The position numbers and the translations under genes were made by a program. A DNA stretch of 18,474 bases. Source: JANMEX01 sp031423755. GTDB taxonomy: Bacteria; Pseudomonadota; Alphaproteobacteria; Rhizobiales; Rhizobiaceae. The first letter of the stretch is position 1. The number at the start of each line of letters is the position of its first letter. The notes beneath the pieces are model-generated. The model saw only the letters and a list, made by a program, of their open reading frames with translations, ran no database searches and was not told the DNA's origin. The stretch spans positions 1 to 18,474 of the forward strand of contig JANPGC010000276.1 in the NCBI GenBank assembly GCA_031423755.1, written 5' to 3'. Positions 7,603-14,081 of this stretch are shown here, in pieces.

Positions 7603-8315
7603 ACGCCAGCACTGAGGCCCGGGACCGGATGATTGTCGCGCTCGATGTGCCAACGGTAGCTGAGGCACGGGCGATTATTGAAACGCTTGGCGAGACCGCA
7701 TCGTTCTACAAGATCGGTTATCAGCTCGCCTTCGCAGGTGGTCTTGATCTTGCGCGTGAGCTTGCCTCAGAAGGCCACAATGTGTTTCTCGACATGAAGC
7801 TGCTCGACATTGACAACACCGTCGCCAAAGCAGTCGAGAACGTCGCCAGAATGGGCGTGTCGATGCTCACGCTCCACGCCTATCCGAAAGCCATGCGCGC
7901 GGCTGTCAGTGCCGCCAAAGGCTCGCCGCTGACTTTGCTTGGCGTCACTGTTCTGACGTCCATGGATGCTGACGACTTGATCGAGGCCGGATATTCGGGC
8001 ACGCCGCGCGAGCTTGTGCTGCGCCGGGCGCTGCAGGCGCGCGAGGCGGGCATGGGCGGCATCGTCTGTTCGGCTGAGGAAGCAGGGCAGGTGCGCGCCA
8101 TTCTTGGCCCGGACATGGCCGTGGTGACTCCCGGCATAAGACCCAAAGGAACAGACAAGGGCGACCAGAAGCGCGTGATGACGCCGGGCGAGGCGATCCG
8201 CTCCGGGGCGAGCCATCTGGTGGTTGGACGGCCGGTCACCGGCGCGCCGGAGATGGCCGCCGCTGCGCGCGCCATCACCGAAGAGATTGCTGAAGCTGCC
8301 AAAGGGAGGGTTTGA
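7599..8315 (+). CDS. pyrF: Orotidine 5'-phosphate decarboxylase PyrF
   Basis: Last enzyme of de novo UMP synthesis, converting OMP to UMP and CO2 in the cytoplasm. The 238-residue protein has the catalytic DxKxxD tetrad region FLDMKLLDIDNT (63-74, with D65, K67, D70), the phosphate-binding VTPGIRPKG, and the C-terminal VVGRPVTG loop. Size and motifs are those of bacterial type 1 PyrF. The ATG overlaps the end of the upstream reductase by 4 bases, and the DUF1330 gene begins 2 bases after its stop, so the three are very probably one transcript. Confidence 0.95.
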   Translation: MNASTEARDRMIVALDVPTVAEARAIIETLGETASFYKIGYQLAFAGGLDLARELASEGHNVFLDMKLLDIDNTVAKAVENVARMGVSMLTLHAYPKAMRAAVSAAKGSPLTLLGVTVLTSMDADDLIEAGYSGTPRELVLRRALQAREAGMGGIVCSAEEAGQVRAILGPDMAVVTPGIRPKGTDKGDQKRVMTPGEAIRSGASHLVVGRPVTGAPEMAAAARAITEEIAEAAKGRV

Positions 8316-8317
8316 AC

Positions 8318-8611
8318 ATGGCCAAAGGATATTGGATTGCCCGCGTCGATATCCGCGACGCCGCCCGCTACCCCGACTATGTCGCAGCCGCCAAACCGGC
8401 GTTTGAAAAATACGGCGCGAAATTCCTCGCCCGCGGCGGTGCCTATCAGAAACTCGAAGGTGAGGTGCGCGCCCGCAATGTGGTGATCGAATTCCCGTCG
8501 CTTCAGGCCGCTGCGGATTGCTACAACAGCCCTGAGTATCAGATCGCGGCCGCCATCCGCCAAGAATGCGCCGATGCGGAGATGGTTATTGTCGAAGGCG
8601 TAGACGGCTAA
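8318..8611 (+). CDS. DUF1330 family protein
   Basis: 97-residue protein with the DUF1330 pattern: YWIARVDIRD, YPDYVAAAKPAFEKYGAKFLARGG (about 18-41) and the later IEFPSLQAAADCYNSPEYQ. The family folds as a dimeric alpha/beta barrel like some monooxygenase-type proteins, but the function is unknown. A GGGAGGG ribosome site (8304-8310) lies 7 bases before the ATG at 8318, which decides against the in-frame TTG at 8312. It is coupled to pyrF, as in other rhizobia as I recall, though no functional link is established. Confidence 0.85.
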   Translation: MAKGYWIARVDIRDAARYPDYVAAAKPAFEKYGAKFLARGGAYQKLEGEVRARNVVIEFPSLQAAADCYNSPEYQIAAAIRQECADAEMVIVEGVDG

Positions 8612-8620
8612 ATTCCCGTA

Positions 8621-8696
8621 TTGCAACGCATTATCAGCCAAGCTGTTGACTTTGCGGCATGATCAAAAGTCGAACCTGTCTTTTGTTGCAATGCAA
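8621..8696 (+). promoter_or_regulatory. Paired TTGCAAYGCA motifs upstream of phaZ (possible PhaR sites)
   Basis: TTGCAACGCA (8621-8630) and TTGCAATGCAA (8686-8696) share 9 of 10 bases and are 65 bases apart. The second is a dyad, TTGC-AAT-GCAA, nested in CTTTTG/CAAAAG (8680-8685/8694-8699). The spacing matches the CTGC-N3-GCAG-type sites reported for the PHB-sensing repressor PhaR in alphaproteobacteria, but the outer bases differ. Assignment to PhaR is inference from spacing and from the PHA gene that follows. Confidence 0.35.
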
Positions 8697-8766
8697 AAGA
8701 ATCATGTTACCGTTACCGTCCGGTCTCCATAAAGAGGCCGCAGCATGATGACGGAGCAAGTCCGCA

Positions 8767-10041
8767 ATGTATTATCATTTCTACGAATTGAACCATGCTG
8801 CAATGCAGCCGATGCGCGCGCTGGCGGACGCGACGCGCCTTTTCTACACCCACCCGATGAACCCTTGGACGCGGACCATGCCGGGCCGCTCCATGGCCGC
8901 GCTTGCGGAAGTGTTCGAGCGTTTGACGCGCCGCTACGGCAAACCGGCCTTTGACCTGCCCGTGACCACCGTGGACGGTGAGACCGTTCACGTGCACGAA
9001 GAGGTGGTTTGGCGCCGCCCTTTCTGCAATCTGCTGCATTTTGACCGCGCGGCTGTCATCCCGAAGGGCCGTGACCCGAAAATTCTCATCGTCGCGCCCA
9101 TGTCCGGTCATTACGCGACGCTCCTGCGCGGTACGGTCGAGGCCATGCTGCCGCACGGCGATGTCTACATCACCGACTGGATTGACGCCCGCACGGTGCC
9201 ACTGGCGGAAGGGCGGTTCGATCTGGATGATTACATCGACTATCTGGTCGACATGCTCCATTTCCTCGGGCCGGACACACATGTCATCGCGGTTTGTCAG
9301 CCATCCGTTCCGGTTTTGGCGGCAGTCTCGGTGATGGAAGCGCGCGGCGACACACTTGCGCCTGCTTCCATGACGCTGATGGGCGGGCCAATCGATACGC
9401 GCATCAATCCGACCGCCGTCAACGGCATGGCCGTGGACAAGGATATCAAGTGGTTTGAGCAAAAGGTCATCATGCCTGTGCCATTCCCGCATGCCGGATT
9501 CATGCGGCCGGTCTATCCGGGTTTCCTGCAGCTCGGCGGCTTTGTGAGCATGAACATCGACCGGCACATTGACGCCCACAAGGACTATTTCTCGCATATG
9601 GTCAAAGGCGATGGCGACAGTGCCGAGAAGCATCGCGAATTCTATGATGAATATCTGGCCGTGATGGACCTGACGGCGGAATTCTATCTGCAGACCGTCG
9701 AAACCGTGTTCATCCGCCATGCGCTGCCCAAGGGCGAGATGATGCATCGCGACGAACTGGTTGACCCGTCAAAGATTCGCAACACCGCGCTTTTGACCGT
9801 TGAAGGCGAGAATGACGATATCTCCGGCGTTGGCCAGACCGAGGCGGCGCAGACGCTCTGCACCAGCATTCCCGATCACAAGCGCAAACACCATGTTCAG
9901 GCCAAGGTCGGCCACTATGGCGTTTTCAATGGCTCGCGATTCCGCGCCGAGATCGCGCCGATGATCACAAAATTCATTGGGGAAAACCGCGCCGAGCCTG
10001 CTTTGGAAGGCAGGAGCAAGATTGCGCGGCTCGTGCGCTAA
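8767..10041 (+). CDS. phaZ: Intracellular polyhydroxyalkanoate depolymerase PhaZ
   Basis: Enzyme that mobilises stored polyhydroxybutyrate from granules in the cytoplasm. The 424-residue protein matches the family length and start (MYYHFYELNHAAM). It has an alpha/beta-hydrolase fold with a cysteine nucleophile at C177 in AVCQPSVPVLAA, where ordinary lipases have GxSxG; cysteine is also reported in Ralstonia PhaZ. Likely partners are an acidic residue in GENDDISG (D350 or D351) and H383 in KVGHYGVFNG. There is no signal peptide, as expected for an intracellular enzyme. GGAG lies about 10 bases before the ATG. It is a single-gene unit: a 155-base gap upstream with candidate operators and a strong terminator downstream. 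Confidence 0.92.
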   Translation: MYYHFYELNHAAMQPMRALADATRLFYTHPMNPWTRTMPGRSMAALAEVFERLTRRYGKPAFDLPVTTVDGETVHVHEEVVWRRPFCNLLHFDRAAVIPKGRDPKILIVAPMSGHYATLLRGTVEAMLPHGDVYITDWIDARTVPLAEGRFDLDDYIDYLVDMLHFLGPDTHVIAVCQPSVPVLAAVSVMEARGDTLAPASMTLMGGPIDTRINPTAVNGMAVDKDIKWFEQKVIMPVPFPHAGFMRPVYPGFLQLGGFVSMNIDRHIDAHKDYFSHMVKGDGDSAEKHREFYDEYLAVMDLTAEFYLQTVETVFIRHALPKGEMMHRDELVDPSKIRNTALLTVEGENDDISGVGQTEAAQTLCTSIPDHKRKHHVQAKVGHYGVFNGSRFRAEIAPMITKFIGENRAEPALEGRSKIARLVR

Positions 10042-10073
10042 TCAGCGTAAAACACTTCTTTTGACAGGAAATC

Positions 10074-10093
10074 GGGCCTTCGAGGCCCTTTTT
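10074..10093 (+). terminator. Rho-independent terminator of phaZ
   Basis: GGGCCT (10074-10079) and AGGCCC (10083-10088) form a perfect GC-rich 6-bp stem around a 3-base loop, followed by five T and then CTTT. It begins 32 bases after the phaZ stop. Confidence 0.9.
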
Positions 10094-10155
10094 CTTTGCC
10101 GGTTAGGCAGCCGTATCGCCGGTAACCATAGTTGGAGATGGGAACTCCAGAACAA

Positions 10156-10194
10156 TTGACTCTCAGCGCCCGGCACCGTTAACTCTTTGTTAAC
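10156..10194 (+). promoter_or_regulatory. Promoter with overlapping CtrA box upstream of the BTLCP peptidase
   Basis: TTAACTCTTTGTTAAC (10179-10194) is a perfect match to the CtrA consensus TTAA-N7-TTAAC, and it also reads as the repeat GTTAAC-N5-GTTAAC from 10178. A possible promoter, TTGACT (10156-10161) and TTAACT (10179-10184) with 17 bases between, would place the box on the -10 element and suggest repression. A GACTC (10158-10162) matches the CcrM methylation site GANTC. CtrA and CcrM are known cell-cycle regulators in Hyphomicrobiales; binding here is inference. Confidence 0.55.
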
Positions 10195-10218
10195 GATAGT
10201 GGTGTGGCGGAGTTGAGT

Positions 10219-10812
10219 ATGCGTAGCCTGTTTTCCCGGACGGCTCTTGTGGCAGGCGCGCTGTTTGCCACCCCTGCATACGCCGGACCTTCAATGGCGA
10301 CCGGCGAGCTAACCTCGCAGCCCATTGGCCATTTTGAGTTCTGCAAGGTCATGACACCGGAGTGCCGGATCAAGTCGCTCGGCGTACCGGCCTTGATTGC
10401 CGGCGAGCGGACAATGGCGATGATCGAAGCCGTCAATGTGCAGGTCAATCACGCTATCCGTCCCGAGACAGACCTCGACGTCTATGGAAAAGACGAGGTC
10501 TGGGCCTATCCGAACGGCGTCGGCGATTGCGAGGACTATGTGCTCTTGAAGCGCAAAATACTCATGAACCGCGGCATTTCCCCAGCCAACCTTCTGATCA
10601 CCGTCGTGCGCAAGCCCGATGGCGAAGGCCACGCAATCCTCACCGTGCGCACCCGCAAGGGCGACTTCATCCTCGACAATCTCGACGATGAAATGCTCCC
10701 GTGGGAAGCCACCGGCTACAAATTCCTCAAGCGTCAGTCTTCCGAACATACGGGCCACTGGGTCACCATCGAGACGCCGAAAGATATTCTGGTAGGGTCG
10801 GTGAGCAAGTAA
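10219..10812 (+). CDS. Secreted transglutaminase-like cysteine peptidase (BTLCP/C93, LapG-like)
   Basis: 197-residue periplasmic or exported protein. The N-terminus is a signal peptide (MRSLF, a hydrophobic stretch, then ATPAYAG; likely cut after A22). The catalytic triad of the BTLCP/DUF920 family is visible: C104 in VGDCEDYVLLK, H138 in GEGHAILTV and D153 in DFILDNL. LapG, the family's best-known member, clips the surface adhesin LapA under c-di-GMP control, but many alphaproteobacterial relatives have no known substrate, and no lapA or lapD is in the window. The ATG at 10219 is chosen because GGAG (10209-10212) lies 6 bases upstream; a GTG at 10204 is in frame but would push the signal peptide inward. 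C42 and C49 could form a disulfide. A CtrA-type box lies 25 bases upstream. Confidence 0.8.
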   Translation: MRSLFSRTALVAGALFATPAYAGPSMATGELTSQPIGHFEFCKVMTPECRIKSLGVPALIAGERTMAMIEAVNVQVNHAIRPETDLDVYGKDEVWAYPNGVGDCEDYVLLKRKILMNRGISPANLLITVVRKPDGEGHAILTVRTRKGDFILDNLDDEMLPWEATGYKFLKRQSSEHTGHWVTIETPKDILVGSVSK

Positions 10813-11231
10813 GCGAAGCGCGTCTCTCCATTGCCACGCCCGGTTTCCCGTCTGGCCATTTCAAAGAACTGGGAAACAGGGTGTGTGGTCCTGCCGCTGT
10901 TATTTTAAGTATGTGACATCGCCACACACCCCGTTCGATGTTCTTGCGCTGACAATGCCTTAGCGCGCGCCGTAGTCGCAGCATCGATCCAGCATCTGGC
11001 GCCTTTGCTTGTGGGCTCATCACCCATGGCGAGTTTCCGAGGTTCGCCACCATAGCACCGGCCTCTGCCACGTTGACCCGGATCATGAAACCGTGTCCCT
11101 TTGCAAAGAGCTCCAGGATTATGCGGGAAAATTTTGAGCAGTGGATAAGTCTGGCAAAAAATTGCTGCGGGTTTAGAGATTTCAATGGGTTCGTTGATCA
11201 ACCTGCATGGACAACTTGCCAATGGCCGGTT
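10813..11231. repeat. Gene-free convergent gap with overlapping inverted repeats
   Basis: No recognised gene in 419 bases between the peptidase gene and the end of comM. Dyad A pairs CCCGGTTTCCC (10839-10849) with GGGAAACAGGG (10871-10881), one mismatch. Dyad B pairs AACAGGGTGTGTGG (10875-10888) with CCACACACCCCGTT (10922-10935), one mismatch and a perfect 10-bp core. A and B share 10875-10881, so they cannot form together. A third, smaller hairpin is GGCGAG/TTCGCC near 11028-11048. The longest open frames here resemble no family I know. I checked by eye for tmRNA, SRP RNA and RNase P signature motifs and found none. Confidence 0.6.
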
Positions 11232-12764
11232 TCAAGCCGCCGCCAGCAGCCGGTCTGACGGCACGCGGTACGAAATCGCCTCCGCCAGGTGGATGCGCCC
11301 GACCTTATCCTCGCCGTCCAGATCCGCCAGCGTGCGCGCCACTTTCAAAATCCGGTGGTACGCCCGCGCTGACAGTTTCAGATGTTCGCTGGCGTCGCCG
11401 AGCAGCTTCAATCCCGCCGCATCCGGCTCGGCAATGGCCTCGATCATTGACGGCGAGCACTGGGCATTGGACGTCAGCATGAAAAGTCCTGCAGCCTCAA
11501 ACCGCTTGCGCTGGATATCGCGCGCTGCGGCCACGCGTGCCGCCACGGTCGCGCTTCTTTCCGGTCTGTGCGGCCGGATGAGATCTGCCGATGTCACCGC
11601 TGGAACGTCAACCCGCAAGTCGATCCGGTCCATCATCGGGCCGGAAATCCGCCCCTGATAGTCGGTTTGGCAGCGGGGCCCGCGCGCGCAAGTATGGCCC
11701 GGCTCGCCCGCCATGCCGCAGCGGCACGGGTTCATTGCCGCCACAAGCTGGAACCGCGACGGATAGGTCACGCGGTGGTTCGCCCGCGCGATCATGCAGT
11801 CACCGGTCTCAAGCGGCTGGCGCAGCGAATCGAGCACCTGTGGATTGAACTCGGGAAATTCATCAAGGAACAAAACGCCATGATGCGCCAGCGACACCTC
11901 GCCCGGCCGCGCCCGCACGCCACCGCCCACCATTGCGGCCATGGATGCCGAATGATGCGGCGCCCGAAATGGCCGCCGGTCGGACAGCTGCCCGTCCGCA
12001 AGCTCACCGCCAATCGAGGCGATCATCGACACTTCCAGGAGTTCGCGCGGAATTAGCGGCGGCAGGATCGACGGCAGACGCGCCGCCAGCATCGACTTGC
12101 CGGATCCAGGCGGGCCGACCATCAACAGATTGTGGCCGCCCGCTGCCGCCACTTCCAGCGCCCGTTTGGCCGTTTCCTGACCCTTGATCTCGGCAAGGTC
12201 CGGCATCATCGCATTGGCGGCCTTCAGTGCCGGCACCGGCCTTGTCAACGCCTGCGTACCTCTGAAGTGGTTAGCCATCGAAATCAGGCTGCGCGGCGCC
12301 AAAATGTCGATGTTCTCGCCCGCCCACGCCGCCTCCGGACCGCAGGCGTGCGGGCAGATCAAGCCTTTGCCCATGGCATTCGCCCCGATGGCTGCGGGCA
12401 GGCATCCGGCGACAGTGGCAATCGTTCCGTCCAGCGACAGTTCGCCAATCACCACATAGGGGTTCAGCGCATCGCCGGGTATCGCCCCGAGCGCCGCCAT
12501 GAGACCCAGCGCGATTGCCAGATCATAATGGCTGCCCTCTTTCGGCAAGTCCGCCGGTGCCAGATTGACGGTCACCTTCTTGGCCGGCATCGAGAGCCCC
12601 GAGGCATGCAGCGCCGCCTGCACACGCTCGCGGCTCTCGGCCACCGCCTTGTCCCCCAGCCCGACAATATGAATGTTGGTCTTGCCCGGCGCGATCATCA
12701 CCTGCACATCAACCGGCACCGCCTCAATGCCCTGAAATGCAACCGTACTCACCCGCGCAACCAT
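11232..12764 (-). CDS. comM: ComM/YifB family Mg-chelatase-like AAA+ ATPase
   Basis: 510-residue cytoplasmic ATPase. In Vibrio and Acinetobacter ComM is a ring helicase that promotes branch migration during natural transformation. The N-terminal ChlI-like domain (1-175, start MVARVSTVAFQGIEA) is followed by the AAA+ core with Walker A GPPGSGKS (217-224), Walker B VLFLDEFPEF (297-306) and an Arg-bearing SGPMMDRIDL. A four-cysteine insert with C347, C349, C359 and C365 may bind zinc. The C-terminal lid domain ends near 510. All motifs are intact. GGGGAG sits 7 bases before the ATG. A LexA box lies 95 bases upstream, implying induction by DNA damage. It lies downstream of gshB on the same strand, but the 226-base gap and the LexA box suggest its own promoter. 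Confidence 0.93.
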   Translation of the reverse strand: MVARVSTVAFQGIEAVPVDVQVMIAPGKTNIHIVGLGDKAVAESRERVQAALHASGLSMPAKKVTVNLAPADLPKEGSHYDLAIALGLMAALGAIPGDALNPYVVIGELSLDGTIATVAGCLPAAIGANAMGKGLICPHACGPEAAWAGENIDILAPRSLISMANHFRGTQALTRPVPALKAANAMMPDLAEIKGQETAKRALEVAAAGGHNLLMVGPPGSGKSMLAARLPSILPPLIPRELLEVSMIASIGGELADGQLSDRRPFRAPHHSASMAAMVGGGVRARPGEVSLAHHGVLFLDEFPEFNPQVLDSLRQPLETGDCMIARANHRVTYPSRFQLVAAMNPCRCGMAGEPGHTCARGPRCQTDYQGRISGPMMDRIDLRVDVPAVTSADLIRPHRPERSATVAARVAAARDIQRKRFEAAGLFMLTSNAQCSPSMIEAIAEPDAAGLKLLGDASEHLKLSARAYHRILKVARTLADLDGEDKVGRIHLAEAISYRVPSDRLLAAA

Positions 12765-12781
12765 GTGCCTGCTCCCCGCGC

Positions 12782-12800
12782 TTCAACCGAAATGGTTGAA
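12782..12800 (-). other. Hairpin in the comM leader
   Basis: TTCAACC (12782-12788) and GGTTGAA (12794-12800) form a perfect 7-bp stem with a 5-base loop. In the comM transcript it lies 4 bases upstream of the GGGGAG ribosome site, so it could affect translation or mRNA stability. No T tract follows, so it is not a standard terminator. Confidence 0.4.
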
Positions 12801-12858
12801 ACCAGCCTGATATTCACCCGCATGAGGCGAGGAAATCATATTTCCAAACAGGATGCAA

Positions 12859-12873
12859 GAACATAAATAGAAC
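12859..12873 (-). promoter_or_regulatory. LexA (SOS) box of comM
   Basis: GAACATAAATAGAAC on + (GTTCTATTTATGTTC toward comM) is a perfect GAAC-N7-GAAC direct repeat, the LexA site of alphaproteobacteria, with the usual AT-rich centre. A candidate comM promoter on - has TATGAT as -10 (12840 to 12835) and TTCTTG (12861 to 12856) 15 bases upstream, so LexA would cover the -35 region. Confidence 0.75.
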
Positions 12874-12916
12874 AATTTGCACGTTTGCGCTTCAATCCGG
12901 TTGTATCCGGTGGAGA

Positions 12917-12936
12917 AAAGAGAACAAACGTTCTTA
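12917..12936 (-). terminator. Weak terminator-like hairpin after gshB
   Basis: Read on -, AAGAAC-GTTT-GTTCT makes a short stem followed by CTTTTCT, about 55 bases after the gshB stop. The stem is AT-rich and only 5 bp without mismatch, so termination would be inefficient. The same bases also read GAAC-N4-GTTC on +. Confidence 0.3.
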
Positions 12937-12990
12937 AAGACCTTTTTGACAAATCCTGCTGTCGGGCATGACGGTTTCTCAAAAATTCTC

Positions 12991-13929
12991 TTAGCGCTTG
13001 GATTCCACACAATCCCAGAACAGCGCCGCAATATCCGCGCCGCCGAAGCGCTTGACCTCGCGCACACCGGTCGGCGACGTCACGTTGATCTCGGTCAGCC
13101 GGTCGCCGATCACATCAATGCCGACCAGAATAAATCCGCGCTTCTGCAATTCCGGTCCGATGCGCTCACAGATTTCCATGTCGCGTTTGGTCAACTCGGA
13201 ATGCTGCGCCTGTCCGCCCGCATGCATGTTCGAGCGGGCGTCATGTTCGGCCGGCACGCGGTTGATCGCGCCGACAGCCTTGCCGTCAATCAGGATGATC
13301 CGCTTGTCGCCCGCCCGCACGGCAGGCAGATATTGCTGCGCGATGATCTGCTCGCGCGACAGGCTGGAAAACATTTCAAGCAGGGACGACAGGTTCCGGT
13401 CATCTTCGCGCAGGTGAAACACCCCCGCGCCGCCATTGCCATAGAGCGGCTTCAATATGATGTCGCCGTGCTCCTTGCGGAAGACCTTGATCTCCTCAAC
13501 GTCCTTGGTGATCAGCGTCGCCGGCATCAGGTCCGGAAACTCGGTGACGAAAATCTTCTCCGGGCAGTTGCGCACATGGAACGGGTCATTGACCACCAGC
13601 GTCTTCGGGTGGATGCGCTCCAGCAGATGCGTCGTGGTGATGTAATTCATGTCGAACGGCGGGTCTTGCCTGAGCAGCACCACATCCATCTCGCTCATGT
13701 CGGTGCGCACCGGCTCGCCAAGGTCAAAATGATTGCCCTTCTCGTCGCGCACCCGCATGTCCTCAATGCGCGCAAACACCTTGGTGCCCAAAAGCGCCAG
13801 CCGGTCCGGTGTGTAATGATAAAGCTGATGCCCGCGCCGCTGCGCCTCGAGAGACAGGGCAAACGACGTGTCGCCGGCAATGTTGACGGTGCGCACATGG
13901 TCCATCTGGACCGCGATTTTCAGGCTCAT
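12991..13929 (-). CDS. gshB: Glutathione synthetase GshB
   Basis: Joins gamma-glutamylcysteine and glycine with ATP to make glutathione, in the cytoplasm. The protein is 312 residues from the ATG at 13929 (E. coli GshB is 316) and begins MSLKIAVQMDHV. It is an ATP-grasp enzyme: RQDPPFDMNYI (88-98), the substrate and ATP segment DIILKPLYGNGGAGVF (156-171), and the metal and phosphate-binding EINVTSPTGVREV (280-292) are all present. An in-frame start at 14037 would add 36 residues unlike the family, and a GGAA lies about 8 bases before 13929. It diverges from the GGDEF-EAL gene across a 152-base region containing a 9-bp dyad. comM follows downstream on the same strand. Confidence 0.95.
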   Translation of the reverse strand: MSLKIAVQMDHVRTVNIAGDTSFALSLEAQRRGHQLYHYTPDRLALLGTKVFARIEDMRVRDEKGNHFDLGEPVRTDMSEMDVVLLRQDPPFDMNYITTTHLLERIHPKTLVVNDPFHVRNCPEKIFVTEFPDLMPATLITKDVEEIKVFRKEHGDIILKPLYGNGGAGVFHLREDDRNLSSLLEMFSSLSREQIIAQQYLPAVRAGDKRIILIDGKAVGAINRVPAEHDARSNMHAGGQAQHSELTKRDMEICERIGPELQKRGFILVGIDVIGDRLTEINVTSPTGVREVKRFGGADIAALFWDCVESKR

Positions 13930-13996
13930 GGGTCGGATTCCAGCAAATTGTCCAATGTGTATGGTTGGCTTCGTTTGTGATTGCAAGGCGGGTTTT

Positions 13997-14034
13997 GCAC
14001 ACAAGTTTGAAACCATTCCGCAAGGCTTGTGTGC
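13997..14034. promoter_or_regulatory. Inverted repeat between gshB and the GGDEF-EAL gene
   Basis: GCACACAAG (13997-14005) and CTTGTGTGC (14026-14034) are perfect 9-base inverted repeats separated by 20 bases, in the 152-base divergent promoter region. The arms could be an operator bound by a dimer on one DNA face, or a leader hairpin for the + gene. I do not recognise the motif. Confidence 0.4.
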
Positions 14035-14081
14035 CATGTTGGGAAGTGTTGCGCGCAGTCACAAGCGGCAGGCGGGGGATC

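Noticed and set aside
9291..9310. Inactivated PhaZ because the lipase box lacks Ser
   Set aside because: Cysteine is the normal nucleophile reported for intracellular PHB depolymerases, so AVCQPS is expected, not a defect.
10763..11185. 140-codon open frame on the - strand crossing the gap after the BTLCP peptidase gene
   Set aside because: It overlaps the peptidase gene, has no good ribosome site and no recognisable family; decayed-gene status cannot be supported either.
12922..12933. GAAC-N4-GTTC as a second LexA site
   Set aside because: That spacing and symmetry belong to Firmicute and actinobacterial SOS boxes, not alphaproteobacterial ones, and the bases are better explained as a weak terminator-like hairpin after gshB.
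12877..13980. Long open frame on the + strand (367 codons) opposite gshB
   Set aside because: It is antisense to an unmistakable glutathione synthetase and its translation has no domain I recognise.
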